Source: CAG-390 sp964579135 (GTDB taxonomy: Bacteria > Bacillota > Clostridia > Oscillospirales > CAG-272). From it: 47,734 nucleotides of DNA. The stretch covers positions 1-47,734 of the forward strand of contig CAZOFD010000011.1 of assembly GCA_964579135.1 (NCBI GenBank). The letters are read 5' to 3'. The position numbers and the translations under genes are program-made. Positions 16,170 through 25,107 of this stretch are shown here, piece after piece; the stretch's first letter is position 1, and the number at the start of each line of letters is the position of its first letter. A model generated the notes under the pieces. It was not told where the DNA came from, made no database searches, and saw nothing but the letters and a program-made list of their open reading frames with translations.

Positions 16170-17117
16170 TCAGGATGATGTAAGAATTATCTTGCTCTCG
16201 CCGTTATGCACGACGCGTATCCTGCCTATCCTGCCTATCATCTGTGTAACCTTGTCCGAATACATACGTGCGTAAACAAGCTCGGGATTGGTCTTAAACT
16301 CGTCGAGACACCCCCAAAACTCGGCAACGTCCGTCGTTGCGGCGGCAACGTCGTATGCGTACGAGCTGTAAGCCTCGGATATCAGGCTGTCGGCAGTAGC
16401 CTGCGCGTTGGGTATAAGCATTTCGCGATACTGATAAGCCGTTTGGATGATGGTCTGCGCCTCGATGGAGGCGGACGTGACCTTATCGTACAGCTCTTTT
16501 ACCTCGTTCGGCATTGCGACCTGCGTCAATTCGAGCGACGTTATGCTGACGCCGACCCCGAGCCGCTCGAGTTTCTCCTCGGCGTAGGCAAGTATCGCGC
16601 CGGCATATTCGTCCTTGCCGTCGGTCAATATGCTGTCGACCGCCATCCGCGCGCTTTCGTTTACCATACCGGAGCTGACAACGCAGTCGATTATATCCGC
16701 GATCCCGTTAACGTTCAAAGCGTACGTTACGGGGTCGGATACCACGTATTTGACGGACGCCGAAACAACTGCAATGTTTTGGTCGCCGGTTATAACGTAC
16801 CCGCCGTTGGCGCCGGATATCTCACCCTCGCCGGTATAATGCGTTTTGACCTCTTGCTCTATAACGTTGCCCGACGGTACCGTTACGACCTCGTCTATAA
16901 AATACGGCATAACGATAAGCAAGCCGGGCCCGTGCACCTGCTCCTCGGCGGTGTCGCCGACGACCTTGCCGAAGCGAAGCACTATGGCTGTGTTGCCGGT
17001 TTTTATTATCCTAATGCTCGAGCAAAGCACGACGACGAGCACGATCGCCGCGAATATCAAAAAATATTTGGTCACCGTTCCGAGAATATCGGAAAACAGC
17101 GTTTGCTTTTTTTTCAT
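16170..17117 (-). CDS. SPFH/Band-7 protein, HflC-like
   Basis: The 315-residue protein has one N-terminal membrane helix (about residues 13-34). An SPFH domain follows, starting IIKTGNTAIVLRFGKV, then PGLLIVMPYFIDEVVTVP and a long helical region with ASIEAQTIIQTAYQYRE. It resembles HflC, which forms membrane cages with HflK around FtsH. It differs in lacking the usual HflC ending and in being the third SPFH gene of a row. ATG at 17117 is preferred, with GGAGG 12 bases upstream. It lies between a second SPFH gene and the metal ATPase, suggesting these form a membrane assembly with or around the pump. Confidence 0.82.
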   Translation of the reverse strand: MKKKQTLFSDILGTVTKYFLIFAAIVLVVVLCSSIRIIKTGNTAIVLRFGKVVGDTAEEQVHGPGLLIVMPYFIDEVVTVPSGNVIEQEVKTHYTGEGEISGANGGYVITGDQNIAVVSASVKYVVSDPVTYALNVNGIADIIDCVVSSGMVNESARMAVDSILTDGKDEYAGAILAYAEEKLERLGVGVSITSLELTQVAMPNEVKELYDKVTSASIEAQTIIQTAYQYREMLIPNAQATADSLISEAYSSYAYDVAAATTDVAEFWGCLDEFKTNPELVYARMYSDKVTQMIGRIGRIRVVHNGESKIILTSS

Positions 17118-17165
17118 TTTTCGCACAAACCTCCGCAAAAAACGTATTTCATCTCGTTCGCGCCG

Positions 17166-18323
17166 TCAGGGCATAATGAGCGAATTGTCCTTTGCGGCAG
17201 CCTCGATAAGGTCGCCTATGGCGTCGGTCAAAGCCTTTCTGTCCGCCTCGTCGAGTTTTGTCAAAATATAGCTGAGGTCTTTGATTATCGTCTCGTCGCC
17301 CTCGTCGCTCATATAATCGGAATAATCCCTCAGTATGCTGAAGGGATATTCGTCCGCCTTAACGAGGAGCACCGTGGAATAGTTAACGGAAGCAACGAGA
17401 GTGTCGAGATTTTTAAGGAACTTGTACAGCTCCACGTTCGCCGCCTGCGCCTCGGCGTATATCCGCGCGACCTCGGTCTCCGTTTGCGACTTGATCTCGG
17501 CGGCGTCGGTCTCGCCCTTGCTCTCGATCTCGGCAGCTTCGGAGTCAGCCTCGCTCGTGATCTTGTTCGCCTCTTTTTGCGCGTTGGCTATTATCGTATC
17601 TATATCCTTTTTTCTGTCGGCGCGCATTTGGTCGAAAACGCTGTTCAGGTTGGTATCGGGCAACGAAATACGCAAAATGCTGACGTCGGACACCTCGACA
17701 CCGTAGTTCAAAAGGCAATTCGCGCTTACTCTGGTGAAGATATCCTCTTGTATCTTGTCTATCTTGATCGCCTCTTTTTCGAGCGACACGAGGGCGGTAA
17801 GTTCATACGAGCCCAAAACGCTGTTCGTCGCGCTGAATACTTGGTCGTTTATGTAAGATTCGATCGATCCTTTCGCGCCGACGCTGTTATGGTACAGCAC
17901 GGGGTCGGATATCTGCCAAACGACGTAAGACTGCAAAATAACGTTTCGCTTATCTTTGGTCGTCGTTTCGAGTTTGTTGGAATAAAGCGGCTGCACGCGC
18001 GAATCGTACGTTATGACCTCTTCAAAGGGCCACGGAAGTTTGAGATACAATCCAGCCTCCGTCACTTCTTCCCTGACCGCGCCGAAACGAAGGATAACGG
18101 CACAGTTGCCCTCTCTGACCTGAACGGTAAATCCAAACCAAAAAAGCACGAGCACCACGGCGGCAAAAGTAAGATATTTCGCAATCACGCCGCCGACCGA
18201 TCTTTTTTTCTTCGCCGCTTTCGTTGCGCCGACGTCAACGCTTTCGGCAGCGGGCGCGTTCGCCTCGGTTTCCGCTTCGACGCGAACCTTTTTTCCGTTT
18301 TTGTTTTTATCAGTCATATTCAC
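17166..18323 (-). CDS. SPFH/Band-7 protein, HflK-like
   Basis: The 385-residue protein has a charged N-terminus (about 1-45) and one membrane helix (about 48-68). The SPFH domain begins VQVREGNCAVILRFGAV and continues GLYLKLPWPFEEVITYD, very like HflK. A coiled-coil segment rich in Ala/Glu (about 235-290, with ITSEADSEAAEIESKGETD) follows. The start is GTG at 18323 (GGAGG 5 bases upstream) or the ATG two codons later. It overlaps the upstream SPFH gene by 14 bases. HflK/HflC complexes control membrane proteolysis; no ftsH is in this window. Confidence 0.84.
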   Translation of the reverse strand: MNMTDKNKNGKKVRVEAETEANAPAAESVDVGATKAAKKKRSVGGVIAKYLTFAAVVLVLFWFGFTVQVREGNCAVILRFGAVREEVTEAGLYLKLPWPFEEVITYDSRVQPLYSNKLETTTKDKRNVILQSYVVWQISDPVLYHNSVGAKGSIESYINDQVFSATNSVLGSYELTALVSLEKEAIKIDKIQEDIFTRVSANCLLNYGVEVSDVSILRISLPDTNLNSVFDQMRADRKKDIDTIIANAQKEANKITSEADSEAAEIESKGETDAAEIKSQTETEVARIYAEAQAANVELYKFLKNLDTLVASVNYSTVLLVKADEYPFSILRDYSDYMSDEGDETIIKDLSYILTKLDEADRKALTDAIGDLIEAAAKDNSLIMP

Positions 18324-20172
18324 CGATACCTCCGTTAAATACGTCTTCGTAATTCGTTATGTAAATGTTCTTTTCGTCTATGCCGCTGCCGACGATAACA
18401 AGATTCGAGTTCGAATAAGCCTTGCAAACGGCTTGCATATATTTGTAGTAACGATAGCTTTCTCCGTAAGCCTCGTCGGCGGCAACGCCCGCCATAAATT
18501 CGGACACCGCCGACTTTGCCGCCGCAACGGACAAATATTTGTCGGAGATCGCGCTGCTGTAAAGCGTATCGTACGTGGACTCCGCCGTTGCCAAAGTTAC
18601 GTTGGCAACGCGCTGCGCCTCGATAAGAAGTTTTTCGGCGTCGATCTCCGCACTTATCAGTTCTTGGTAAATATCGGCGACGTCAACGGGCGGGTGTATG
18701 CTCTCGAGGACGACGTTGACAACCTCGAGCCCGGTGTTGTACCCCGCCGTGCGCTCCGCGAGTTCGCTCTTGAACGACTCGGCAAACGCAGTTCTGTCCG
18801 CAGCCATAAGCGTTGCAAGATCCGTGCCTATCGTTTTCGAGGTCACCGTTTCGTAAGCGGCGGCTTCAAGCATTTTTTCGGGCGAAGAACTGCCCGTGAG
18901 ATAGCTGTACAGGTCGCTTATCTTATATTCGAGTCGCAGGTTGATAGAAACGAGTTCGTTACCCCCGCCGAGCAAAAGCTTATACTCCTCGGTTCCGTGC
19001 CCGTCGGTCCATATGTTGTCGCCCGTTTCCTCCGAGACGTACCCGATAGTCAGCTTTTCGATCGGCTCGGTGTCGTAAACCTCGACCGCATCGAAAGGCC
19101 ACGGCAAAGTCAGGTGCAGCCCCGGCGTCAGTACCTCTTCGCTCAAAACGCCCATTCGGTACAGTGCGCCGCTTTGGTGCGCCTCTATTCTGACGATGCC
19201 CGTAGCACCCCACAGTACAAGCGCAACGGCTATCACCGCGTAAGGAACGACGGTTCGTATAAGCTTGATGCTCCACAGCGACCGCACGGTCATCCCCGTG
19301 TTCTTTTCCAGATACCCGACGATGCCGAGATCCTTTCTCGCAAACACACGAGGGATCGAAAGCTCCGGGCTTTCCGCAAACTCGCGACGTATTACCCGCA
19401 CGGTGAGAGATACGATTATAAACACTTCCTCATACACGAAAAGAAAAGCGAAAACGATATGAAGAACGTTAAAGAGCGAATACGCCGCAAGCAGATAAAC
19501 GCAAAACGCCGCGATCGATGCGATCGATGCGATCTCGTAGATCGTAAACGCGCCGCGCATTCCCCTTAGGACAGCCGCGTCCTCGGGCGGCGTCGCTCCG
19601 TCCTCAAGCACGGCTGCGCAACATTTGTCGAGGATAACGCACAATATAAATCCGACGCCGAGTACTATCGGCACCGAATAGCCGGCACGGCTGAGGCTGA
19701 GCGGATACTTCGCCGCCGCTACGCAAGGATATGCGAAAAGGATGCAAGCGGCAAGCACGACAAGCACCGTGATACCCGTCGAACGTTTGACGAAAAACGC
19801 CCCCGCCTTGCCCGCCGCACGTCGGCAGAGCGCGGCAAGCCCCGACCGTTTGCCTTTTTCGCACGCAGCAGCCTCGCCCGTTTTCTCCGCGGCAGCGTCA
19901 CGCTCCTCGGCAAGCGCCGCAGTGCCGCTCGGATCCGACGGCGCGAGCTTTTTCGCGCACAGCCCGGCGAGGCGGCGAAGCGCCATCACCGCGGCATTGC
20001 ACAGCGCGGGCAAAAACCAAATACAGGCAAGCACGAGCAAAGGGTGCAAAGCCAAAGTCTTGCCCATAGCGAAGATCAGCGCGGCAAATGCCGCGGAAAC
20101 TCCGACCGCCCCCCACGCAACAAGCGCGGAGCGCGGCGGCGCCGAACTTTTTTTCTTCTTTTTTTCGTTCAT
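18310..20172 (-). CDS. Large multi-span membrane protein with C-terminal SPFH/Band-7 domain
   Basis: The 620-residue protein begins with a Lys-rich tail. A hydrophobic half holds about six membrane segments (roughly residues 15-60, 130-160, 165-190, 215-270 and 330-350). A Band-7 domain follows, starting GIVRIEAHQSGALYRMGVL and PGLHLTLPWPFDAVEVYD. The helical part has ISAEIDAEKLLIEAQRVAN. It is therefore HflK-like in the second half but with an unusually large membrane part. ATG at 20172 is preferred because GGGGAG lies 5 bases upstream; an open frame continues upstream without a binding site. First gene of the SPFH-ATPase operon. Confidence 0.8.
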   Translation of the reverse strand: MNEKKKKKSSAPPRSALVAWGAVGVSAAFAALIFAMGKTLALHPLLVLACIWFLPALCNAAVMALRRLAGLCAKKLAPSDPSGTAALAEERDAAAEKTGEAAACEKGKRSGLAALCRRAAGKAGAFFVKRSTGITVLVVLAACILFAYPCVAAAKYPLSLSRAGYSVPIVLGVGFILCVILDKCCAAVLEDGATPPEDAAVLRGMRGAFTIYEIASIASIAAFCVYLLAAYSLFNVLHIVFAFLFVYEEVFIIVSLTVRVIRREFAESPELSIPRVFARKDLGIVGYLEKNTGMTVRSLWSIKLIRTVVPYAVIAVALVLWGATGIVRIEAHQSGALYRMGVLSEEVLTPGLHLTLPWPFDAVEVYDTEPIEKLTIGYVSEETGDNIWTDGHGTEEYKLLLGGGNELVSINLRLEYKISDLYSYLTGSSSPEKMLEAAAYETVTSKTIGTDLATLMAADRTAFAESFKSELAERTAGYNTGLEVVNVVLESIHPPVDVADIYQELISAEIDAEKLLIEAQRVANVTLATAESTYDTLYSSAISDKYLSVAAAKSAVSEFMAGVAADEAYGESYRYYKYMQAVCKAYSNSNLVIVGSGIDEKNIYITNYEDVFNGGIGEYD

Positions 20173-20289
20173 TACGTCTCCCCACAGATCGCGGCAAGCC
20201 GACGCTTTTAATTTCGGGGTATCGAAACCGACGACGCAGCAGCCGCTCATCCTTTCTTCGGTGCGAGATCGAAGCGCCGAGGTCGGCAA

Positions 20290-20319
20290 TGAGGCACGGC
20301 GCGTTTGCGCCGTGCCTCA
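20290..20319 (-). other. GC-rich hairpin in the leader of the SPFH operon
   Basis: A perfect 13-bp stem TGAGGCACGGCGC/GCGCCGTGCCTCA with loop GTTT lies between the promoter and the first gene. It has no T-run on the minus strand, so it is not a simple terminator. A leader of about 170 bases with such a stem could affect mRNA stability or attenuation. Confidence 0.6.
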
Positions 20320-20351
20320 CGACCGGGGGCAACGATCTTTTTTATATTTGC

Positions 20352-20380
20352 ATTTTATCACTTTTACACCGTCGTGTCAA
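20352..20380 (-). promoter_or_regulatory. Promoter of the SPFH-ATPase operon
   Basis: On the minus strand TTGACA (20375-20380), a 17-base spacer and TAAAAT (20352-20357). The expected start of transcription is near 20345, about 170 bases before the first gene. The rest of 20381-20534 shows no gene that can be supported. Confidence 0.8.
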
Positions 20381-20534
20381 GACGGCTTTTGTGCATTGCG
20401 ACAAAAAAGCGAGTCCCGAACCGCCCGAATTGCCGCTTTGCGTACAGTCTCACGCCACGCCGGCGCACCGCACGGCATCTCGATAAAAAATCTTCGCCGC
20501 GGTCGCGAACTGCCCCAAATTGTACGGACAGCAC

Positions 20535-20584
20535 AAAAAAGCCTCCTATGGTAATTCTTTCGTTCTACCATAGGAGGCTTTTCT
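20535..20584 (-). terminator. Terminator behind the aminotransferase gene
   Basis: A 17-bp stem AAAAGCCTCCTATGGTA/TACCATAGGAGGCTTTT (20537-20553 with 20566-20582) is followed by T-rich sequence on the minus strand. It lies 80 bases behind the aminotransferase stop codon. The A/T ends make it usable in both directions. Confidence 0.92.
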
Positions 20585-20662
20585 TTTCAGCGTCCGTTTT
20601 TAACGGTCTTGTTCAGTAAATTCGGGGGGATTTTTATTTTCGCGGTCGCGGCGGGGAGCGTT

Positions 20663-21508
20663 TTATTTCGTTGCTTCGTTAAATTCGTCAAGCAGATATT
20701 CCCCAAGGCGCGAGAGCATCTCGGGCGCTCCGCCGCCGACCGGCTTGCCGTCCACCTCGGAGCAGGCAAGGCAGAGCGACCCCGAGGAAGTAACGATGAC
20801 CTCGCGAGCCGCGAACATCTCGTCGAGAGTAAAAGGCGTTTCAGACACGGGGTAACCGAGCGCCGTCGCCGCCCCGATAAGATGCGCACGCGCAATACCC
20901 GGCAATATGAGGTTATCCGTCGGTGCTGTCTGCAGCACGCCTTGCGCGTTGATTATATGAACGTTCGAATGTCCGCATTCGGTAACTCTGCCGCCCTCGC
21001 GGTAAAGTATCGTTTCGTAAACGCCCGCTTCCTTTGCGTCCTGCGCGTACATAACGCTGGGCAGCAGATTGATCGTTTTTATATCGCAATGATAAAAGCG
21101 CGTGTCCGGTGCAGTACGGGCTTTGACCCTCACCGACAAGTCCTTAAGGTGCGACGATTGCAGGAATATCCAAAGATTGCCCACAAGATCGTCGGGATAG
21201 GTGTGATCGCGCTTTTGAGTGCCGCGCGTTACCTGCCAATAAACGAACTGCTCGCCGTCGTCGACGCGACTCATCATATCGAGGAGCAACTCGGTAAGAC
21301 GCTCTCTGTCGCACGGGACCTTTATCCCGACTTTCGCCGCACTGCGAAAGAATCTGTCCAAATGCTCTTCGATAGCAAAGGGCTTATGATTTTTCGAATA
21401 GGTAACGTCGTAAACACCGTCTCCGAAAAAGTGAGACCTGTCGTTAAAAGGGACTTTTATTTCATCGGGCGATCCGAAAACGCCGTTATAATATGCCAAA
21501 CTTTCCAT
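20663..21508 (-). CDS. dat: D-amino acid aminotransferase (class IV PLP enzyme)
   Basis: The 281-residue protein is of the fold-type IV aminotransferase family. The N-terminus (YYNGVFGSPDEIKVPFNDR, then FGDGVYDV) and the lysine that binds PLP in HCDIKTINLLPSVMYA resemble D-alanine transaminase, as does GRVTECGHSNVHII. Such enzymes make D-glutamate and D-alanine for the cell wall; branched-chain aminotransferase and aminodeoxychorismate lyase are related alternatives. ATG at 21508 is chosen because GAAAGG lies 7 bases upstream; the longer reading starts at a TTG with no binding site. It is a single gene with its own promoter and terminator, divergent from the phosphoribosyltransferase-like gene. 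Confidence 0.85.
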   Translation of the reverse strand: MESLAYYNGVFGSPDEIKVPFNDRSHFFGDGVYDVTYSKNHKPFAIEEHLDRFFRSAAKVGIKVPCDRERLTELLLDMMSRVDDGEQFVYWQVTRGTQKRDHTYPDDLVGNLWIFLQSSHLKDLSVRVKARTAPDTRFYHCDIKTINLLPSVMYAQDAKEAGVYETILYREGGRVTECGHSNVHIINAQGVLQTAPTDNLILPGIARAHLIGAATALGYPVSETPFTLDEMFAAREVIVTSSGSLCLACSEVDGKPVGGGAPEMLSRLGEYLLDEFNEATK

Positions 21509-21561
21509 AATACAACCTTTCAGGAGCAAACGCGTCGTAATGCGAGCGCCACACTCGAAAA

Positions 21562-21590
21562 ATTATAGCATCGCCGAGAGACTTTGTCAA
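21562..21590 (-). promoter_or_regulatory. Consensus promoter of the aminotransferase gene
   Basis: On the minus strand TTGACA (21585-21590), 17 bases and TATAAT (21562-21567), a perfect sigma-A match. It is back to back with the plus-strand promoter at 21609-21637. Confidence 0.88.
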
Positions 21591-21608
21591 TATTTTTCGT
21601 CGTCCGTC

Positions 21609-21637
21609 TTGATATTTCGTTCAAATTGCGCTATACT
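21609..21637 (+). promoter_or_regulatory. Promoter of the phosphoribosyltransferase-like gene
   Basis: TTGATA (21609-21614), a 17-base spacer and TATACT (21632-21637). Transcription should start near 21644, giving a leader of about 80 bases that ends in a strong AAAGGAGG. Confidence 0.8.
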
Positions 21638-21722
21638 GAAGCGGGAGCCGCATAATTCGCAAAAATCGCGGCGGCACCCGTCTCGGCAAAAAAACACGCT
21701 CTGCGCAAAGGAGGAAAAAGCC

Positions 21723-22367
21723 GTGCCGACGCCCGATATCAAAAAGATAAAAACGTCAGCAAGCAACCTGTTTCTTCGCGTGGCAAAGGGGCACTTTGCC
21801 ACCAACCATTCGCACACGAATCACTACGTCGACGTCGTATCGCAAAAGAACTGCCTTGCCGAAGCCAAAGCCGTGGCATACGCTCTGTGCCGCGACGGAA
21901 ATTATTCCTCGCGAATCGTCGATGCCGTGCTTTGCCTCGACGGCACCGAGGTTATAGGCGCCTGCCTTGCGGACGAGATAACAAAAAGCGATTTTATAAG
22001 CGTCAATTCCAACCAAAAGATCTACGTCGTCACGCCCGAGATCTCGCAAGACTCGAAATTCGTGTTTCGGGACAATATCCTGCCTATGATACGCGGCAAG
22101 CACGTTCTACCGCTCGCGGTATCCGTCGCGACGGGCGCCACCGTGCGCGCAGCCGCGGAAGCCGTGCGCTATTACGGAGGCAACGTCGCGGGTATCGCCG
22201 CGATATTCGCAAGCGTCGACGAATGCGACGGCTATCCCGTCAACTCCGTCTTCGACCCGACAGACCTTGACGAATATTTCGTTTGCCCGTCGCACGAATG
22301 TCCGCTTTGCCGCGCGGGCGTCAAGCTCGACGCTCTGATAAACTGCCACGGATATTCGAAGCTTTGA
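21723..22367 (+). CDS. Phosphoribosyltransferase-like protein with degenerate PRPP loop
   Basis: The 214-residue protein starts at GTG, 8 bases after AAAGGAGG; in-frame sequence upstream has no such site. Its layout resembles orotate phosphoribosyltransferase-fold proteins found in many Clostridia: GHFATNHSHTNHYVD near the N-terminus, then DAVLCLDGTEVIGACLADE, and KIYVVTPE. The position of the PRPP-binding loop, normally with two acidic residues and TTG, reads LPLAVSVATGATV (129-141) and has no acidic pair. It may therefore be catalytically changed or serve as a sensor. The C-terminus has three cysteines close together (CPSHECPLC), a possible metal site. Single gene with its own promoter and terminator. 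Confidence 0.7.
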   Translation: MPTPDIKKIKTSASNLFLRVAKGHFATNHSHTNHYVDVVSQKNCLAEAKAVAYALCRDGNYSSRIVDAVLCLDGTEVIGACLADEITKSDFISVNSNQKIYVVTPEISQDSKFVFRDNILPMIRGKHVLPLAVSVATGATVRAAAEAVRYYGGNVAGIAAIFASVDECDGYPVNSVFDPTDLDEYFVCPSHECPLCRAGVKLDALINCHGYSKL

Positions 22368-22374
22368 TACGTTA

Positions 22375-22411
22375 CCCCCGAGTCGCCAAATGCGGCTCGG
22401 GGGACTTTTTC
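22375..22411 (+). terminator. Terminator behind the phosphoribosyltransferase-like gene
   Basis: CCCCCGAG pairs with CTCGGGGG around the inner CGC/GCG, followed by ACTTTTTC on the plus strand. It starts seven bases after the stop codon. Confidence 0.88.
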
Positions 22412-22424
22412 GTCGTGCGCCGAC

Positions 22425-25022
22425 TTACGAAACGCTGGCGCAAAACTCGCCGTCGCGAACGTCAACGATAACGGTCGACTCGGGCGCAACGTCACTCTCT
22501 ATCATACGCCGCGCTATCGGCGTTTCGATATGCGACTGAATATATCTGTTTATCGGGCGAGCGCCGTACGCCGGATCGTACGAACTCTCTATGATCTTTT
22601 CGACCGCCGCATCCGTAAGTTTGACGAATATCCGACGCTCTTCGAGCCTTTTCTCTATCTGTGCGACCTTAAGCGCGACTATATGCGCGATATTGTCTTT
22701 CGTCAGCGGGCGATAGAACACGATCTCGTCCAAACGATTCAAAAACTCGGGGCGGAAGCTGCGGCGCAAAAGTTCGTTCACCTTTGCGCGAGCCTCCTCG
22801 CTTATCTCGCCGTCGCGACTCATTCCGTCGAGTATAAAGTCCGAGCCGAGATTCGACGTAAGGATAATAACGGTATTTTTGAAATCCACCGTTTTCCCGT
22901 GGCTGTCGGTAACCCGACCGTCGTCAAGCACCTGCAAAAGCACGTTAAACACGTCGGGGTGCGCTTTTTCGATCTCGTCGAAAAGCACTACGGAGTACGG
23001 TTTGCGACGCACAGCCTCCGTAAGCTGTCCGCCCTCGTCGTATCCGACGTATCCCGGAGGCGCCCCGATAAGGCGGGATACGGAATATTTCTCCATATAC
23101 TCGCTCATATCTATACGCACAAGATTTTTCTCATCGTCGAACAAAGCCTCCGTCAACGCCTTGGCAAGCTCCGTTTTGCCGACGCCCGTAGGGCCGAGGA
23201 AGAGGAACGATCCGACGGGGCGCCTCGGGTCCTTTACTCCGGCGCGCGAGCGCAATATCGCGTCGCACACTTTACACACCGCCTCGTCCTGCCCGACTAC
23301 CCTGCCGTGCAGCGTCCCCTCGAGCCCCAACAGTTTGTTACGCTCTCCCTCGACAAGTTTCGCAACGGGTATTCCCGTCCAGCGCGAAACGATCTTGGCT
23401 ATCTCGTCGTCGGTGACCTTGTCGCGCAAAAGCGTGTTTTTTCTCTCGTCCGCCGCCGCTTCGCAATCGGCAAGCTCCTTTTGCAATTGCGGCAACTTGC
23501 CGTATTTGAGCTCGGCGGCGCGGTTGAGGTCGTAGTCGTTTTGCGCTTTTTCGATCTCGCGATTCACGTCCTCTATGCGAGACCTTATGGAGCGCACACG
23601 CTTGAGCCCCGCCTTTTCGTTCTCCCACTTTGCGCGCATCTCGTTAAACCCGTCGCGCAAAGAGGCAAGCTCCGTTTTTATCTCCTCAAGATGCGCCAAG
23701 GTGATTTTGTCGGTTTCGTGAGACAGCGCCTGCTCCTCTATCTCGAGTTGCATTATCTTGTGCGATATCTCGTCCATCTCCGTGGGCATGGAATCGGTTT
23801 CGGTCTTTATCAGCGCGCACGCCTCGTCCACAAGATCTATCGCCTTGTCGGGCAAAAATCTGTCGCTTATATACCGAGCCGAAAGATTTGCCGCCGCAAG
23901 CAGCGCTTTGTCCGTTATCTTTACGCCGTGAAAGACCTCGTACCTTTCCTTGAGCCCTCTCAGTATTGCGACGGTGTCCTCCACCGAGGGCTCCTCCACG
24001 AGCACGGGTTGGAATCTGCGCTCGAGCGCGGCATCCTTCTCGATATATTGGCGGTATTCGTTCAGCGTCGTGGCTCCGATACAGTGGAGTTCGCCGCGCG
24101 CCAAAAGCGGCTTCAGTATATTGCCCGCGTCAAGCGCGCCGTCGGTCTTGCCGGCTCCCACTATGGTGTGCAGCTCGTCTATAAACAGTATTATCTTGCC
24201 GTCCGACGCGCCGACCTCGCCGAGCACCGCTTTAAGCCTTTCCTCAAACTCGCCGCGAAACTTCGCGCCGGCTATCAGTGCGCCGAGATCGAGCGAAAAA
24301 ATCGTTCTGTCCTTAAGCGCGTCCGGCACGTCGCCGCTCACGATGCGCTGCGCCAGCCCCTCCGCTATCGCCGTTTTGCCGACGCCGGGCTCGCCGATAA
24401 GACAAGGGTTGTTTTTCGTTTTGCGCGAAAGTATGCGAATAACGTTCCTTATCTCTTCGTCTCTGCCGATAACGGGGTCGAGTTTGCGCTCCCTTGCCCG
24501 CGCAACGAGATCAGTGCCGTACTTTTTAAGAGCGTCGTACGTCGCCTCGGGCGTATCGCTGCTTACGCGCCTTGTGCCCCGTATCTTTTTCAGTGCCTCG
24601 AGGACTGCCGCACGGGTGACCCCGTTATCTTTCAGTATGCGCGCCACCCCGTCGCTCGCCTGCTCGATAAGCCCGAGAAGCAGGTGCTCGACCGAGATGT
24701 ACTCGTCGTGCATCTTTTCCGCTTCCTTTTCAGCCGCGTCGAGCGCCCTGCCGAGTTTTTCCGAAATACCGATCCTTGCGGGGTCGTATCCGCTTCCGCC
24801 GAGCCGCGGAAATTTTTCAACGGCTTGCCGCGCCGCCGCCGCGAGCGCGTCGGGCGAAGAGCCGATGCTTTTTACGATCTCGCGGCACAACCCGTCGGGA
24901 TTCGAAATCAGCACCAACAAAAGGTGCTCCTCTTCAACGGAAGCGTTGCCGTATTCCACCGCAAGCGCCTGCGACGCACGCAGTGCCTCAGCCGTTTTTT
25001 GAGTAAGCCTTTCCGTTTTCAT
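22425..25022 (-). CDS. clpB: ClpB, ATP-dependent disaggregase
   Basis: The 865-residue Hsp100 protein has an N-terminal Clp-N double repeat and a first AAA+ domain with Walker A GEPGVGKT and Walker B IILFIDELHT. The long middle coiled coil that separates ClpB from ClpA/ClpC lies at about residues 400-520 (EIEKAQNDYDLNRAAELKYG). The second AAA+ domain has GPTGVGKTELAK and VVLFDEIEKAHPDVFN. It has no ClpP-binding loop that I can see. With DnaK it would reactivate aggregated proteins. ATG at 25022 follows AAGGAG; longer readings are unsupported. It lies 85 bases downstream of a ribbon-helix-helix regulator gene on the same strand, which may co-transcribe and regulate it. No CIRCE operator was found. 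Confidence 0.95.
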   Translation of the reverse strand: MKTERLTQKTAEALRASQALAVEYGNASVEEEHLLLVLISNPDGLCREIVKSIGSSPDALAAAARQAVEKFPRLGGSGYDPARIGISEKLGRALDAAEKEAEKMHDEYISVEHLLLGLIEQASDGVARILKDNGVTRAAVLEALKKIRGTRRVSSDTPEATYDALKKYGTDLVARARERKLDPVIGRDEEIRNVIRILSRKTKNNPCLIGEPGVGKTAIAEGLAQRIVSGDVPDALKDRTIFSLDLGALIAGAKFRGEFEERLKAVLGEVGASDGKIILFIDELHTIVGAGKTDGALDAGNILKPLLARGELHCIGATTLNEYRQYIEKDAALERRFQPVLVEEPSVEDTVAILRGLKERYEVFHGVKITDKALLAAANLSARYISDRFLPDKAIDLVDEACALIKTETDSMPTEMDEISHKIMQLEIEEQALSHETDKITLAHLEEIKTELASLRDGFNEMRAKWENEKAGLKRVRSIRSRIEDVNREIEKAQNDYDLNRAAELKYGKLPQLQKELADCEAAADERKNTLLRDKVTDDEIAKIVSRWTGIPVAKLVEGERNKLLGLEGTLHGRVVGQDEAVCKVCDAILRSRAGVKDPRRPVGSFLFLGPTGVGKTELAKALTEALFDDEKNLVRIDMSEYMEKYSVSRLIGAPPGYVGYDEGGQLTEAVRRKPYSVVLFDEIEKAHPDVFNVLLQVLDDGRVTDSHGKTVDFKNTVIILTSNLGSDFILDGMSRDGEISEEARAKVNELLRRSFRPEFLNRLDEIVFYRPLTKDNIAHIVALKVAQIEKRLEERRIFVKLTDAAVEKIIESSYDPAYGARPINRYIQSHIETPIARRMIESDVAPESTVIVDVRDGEFCASVS

Positions 25023-25107
25023 AAAAATCATCTCCTTAAAAGCGTTCCGGGCTCGGCACGCCGCCTCGAGCGGCGCGTCCCGCCGAAACACTTTTCTTCA
25101 TATTTAT

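Noticed and set aside
20290..20319. Intrinsic terminator
   Set aside because: The stem is perfect but no T-run follows on the minus strand, and the T-run on the plus strand is about 18 bases away with no gene ending there.
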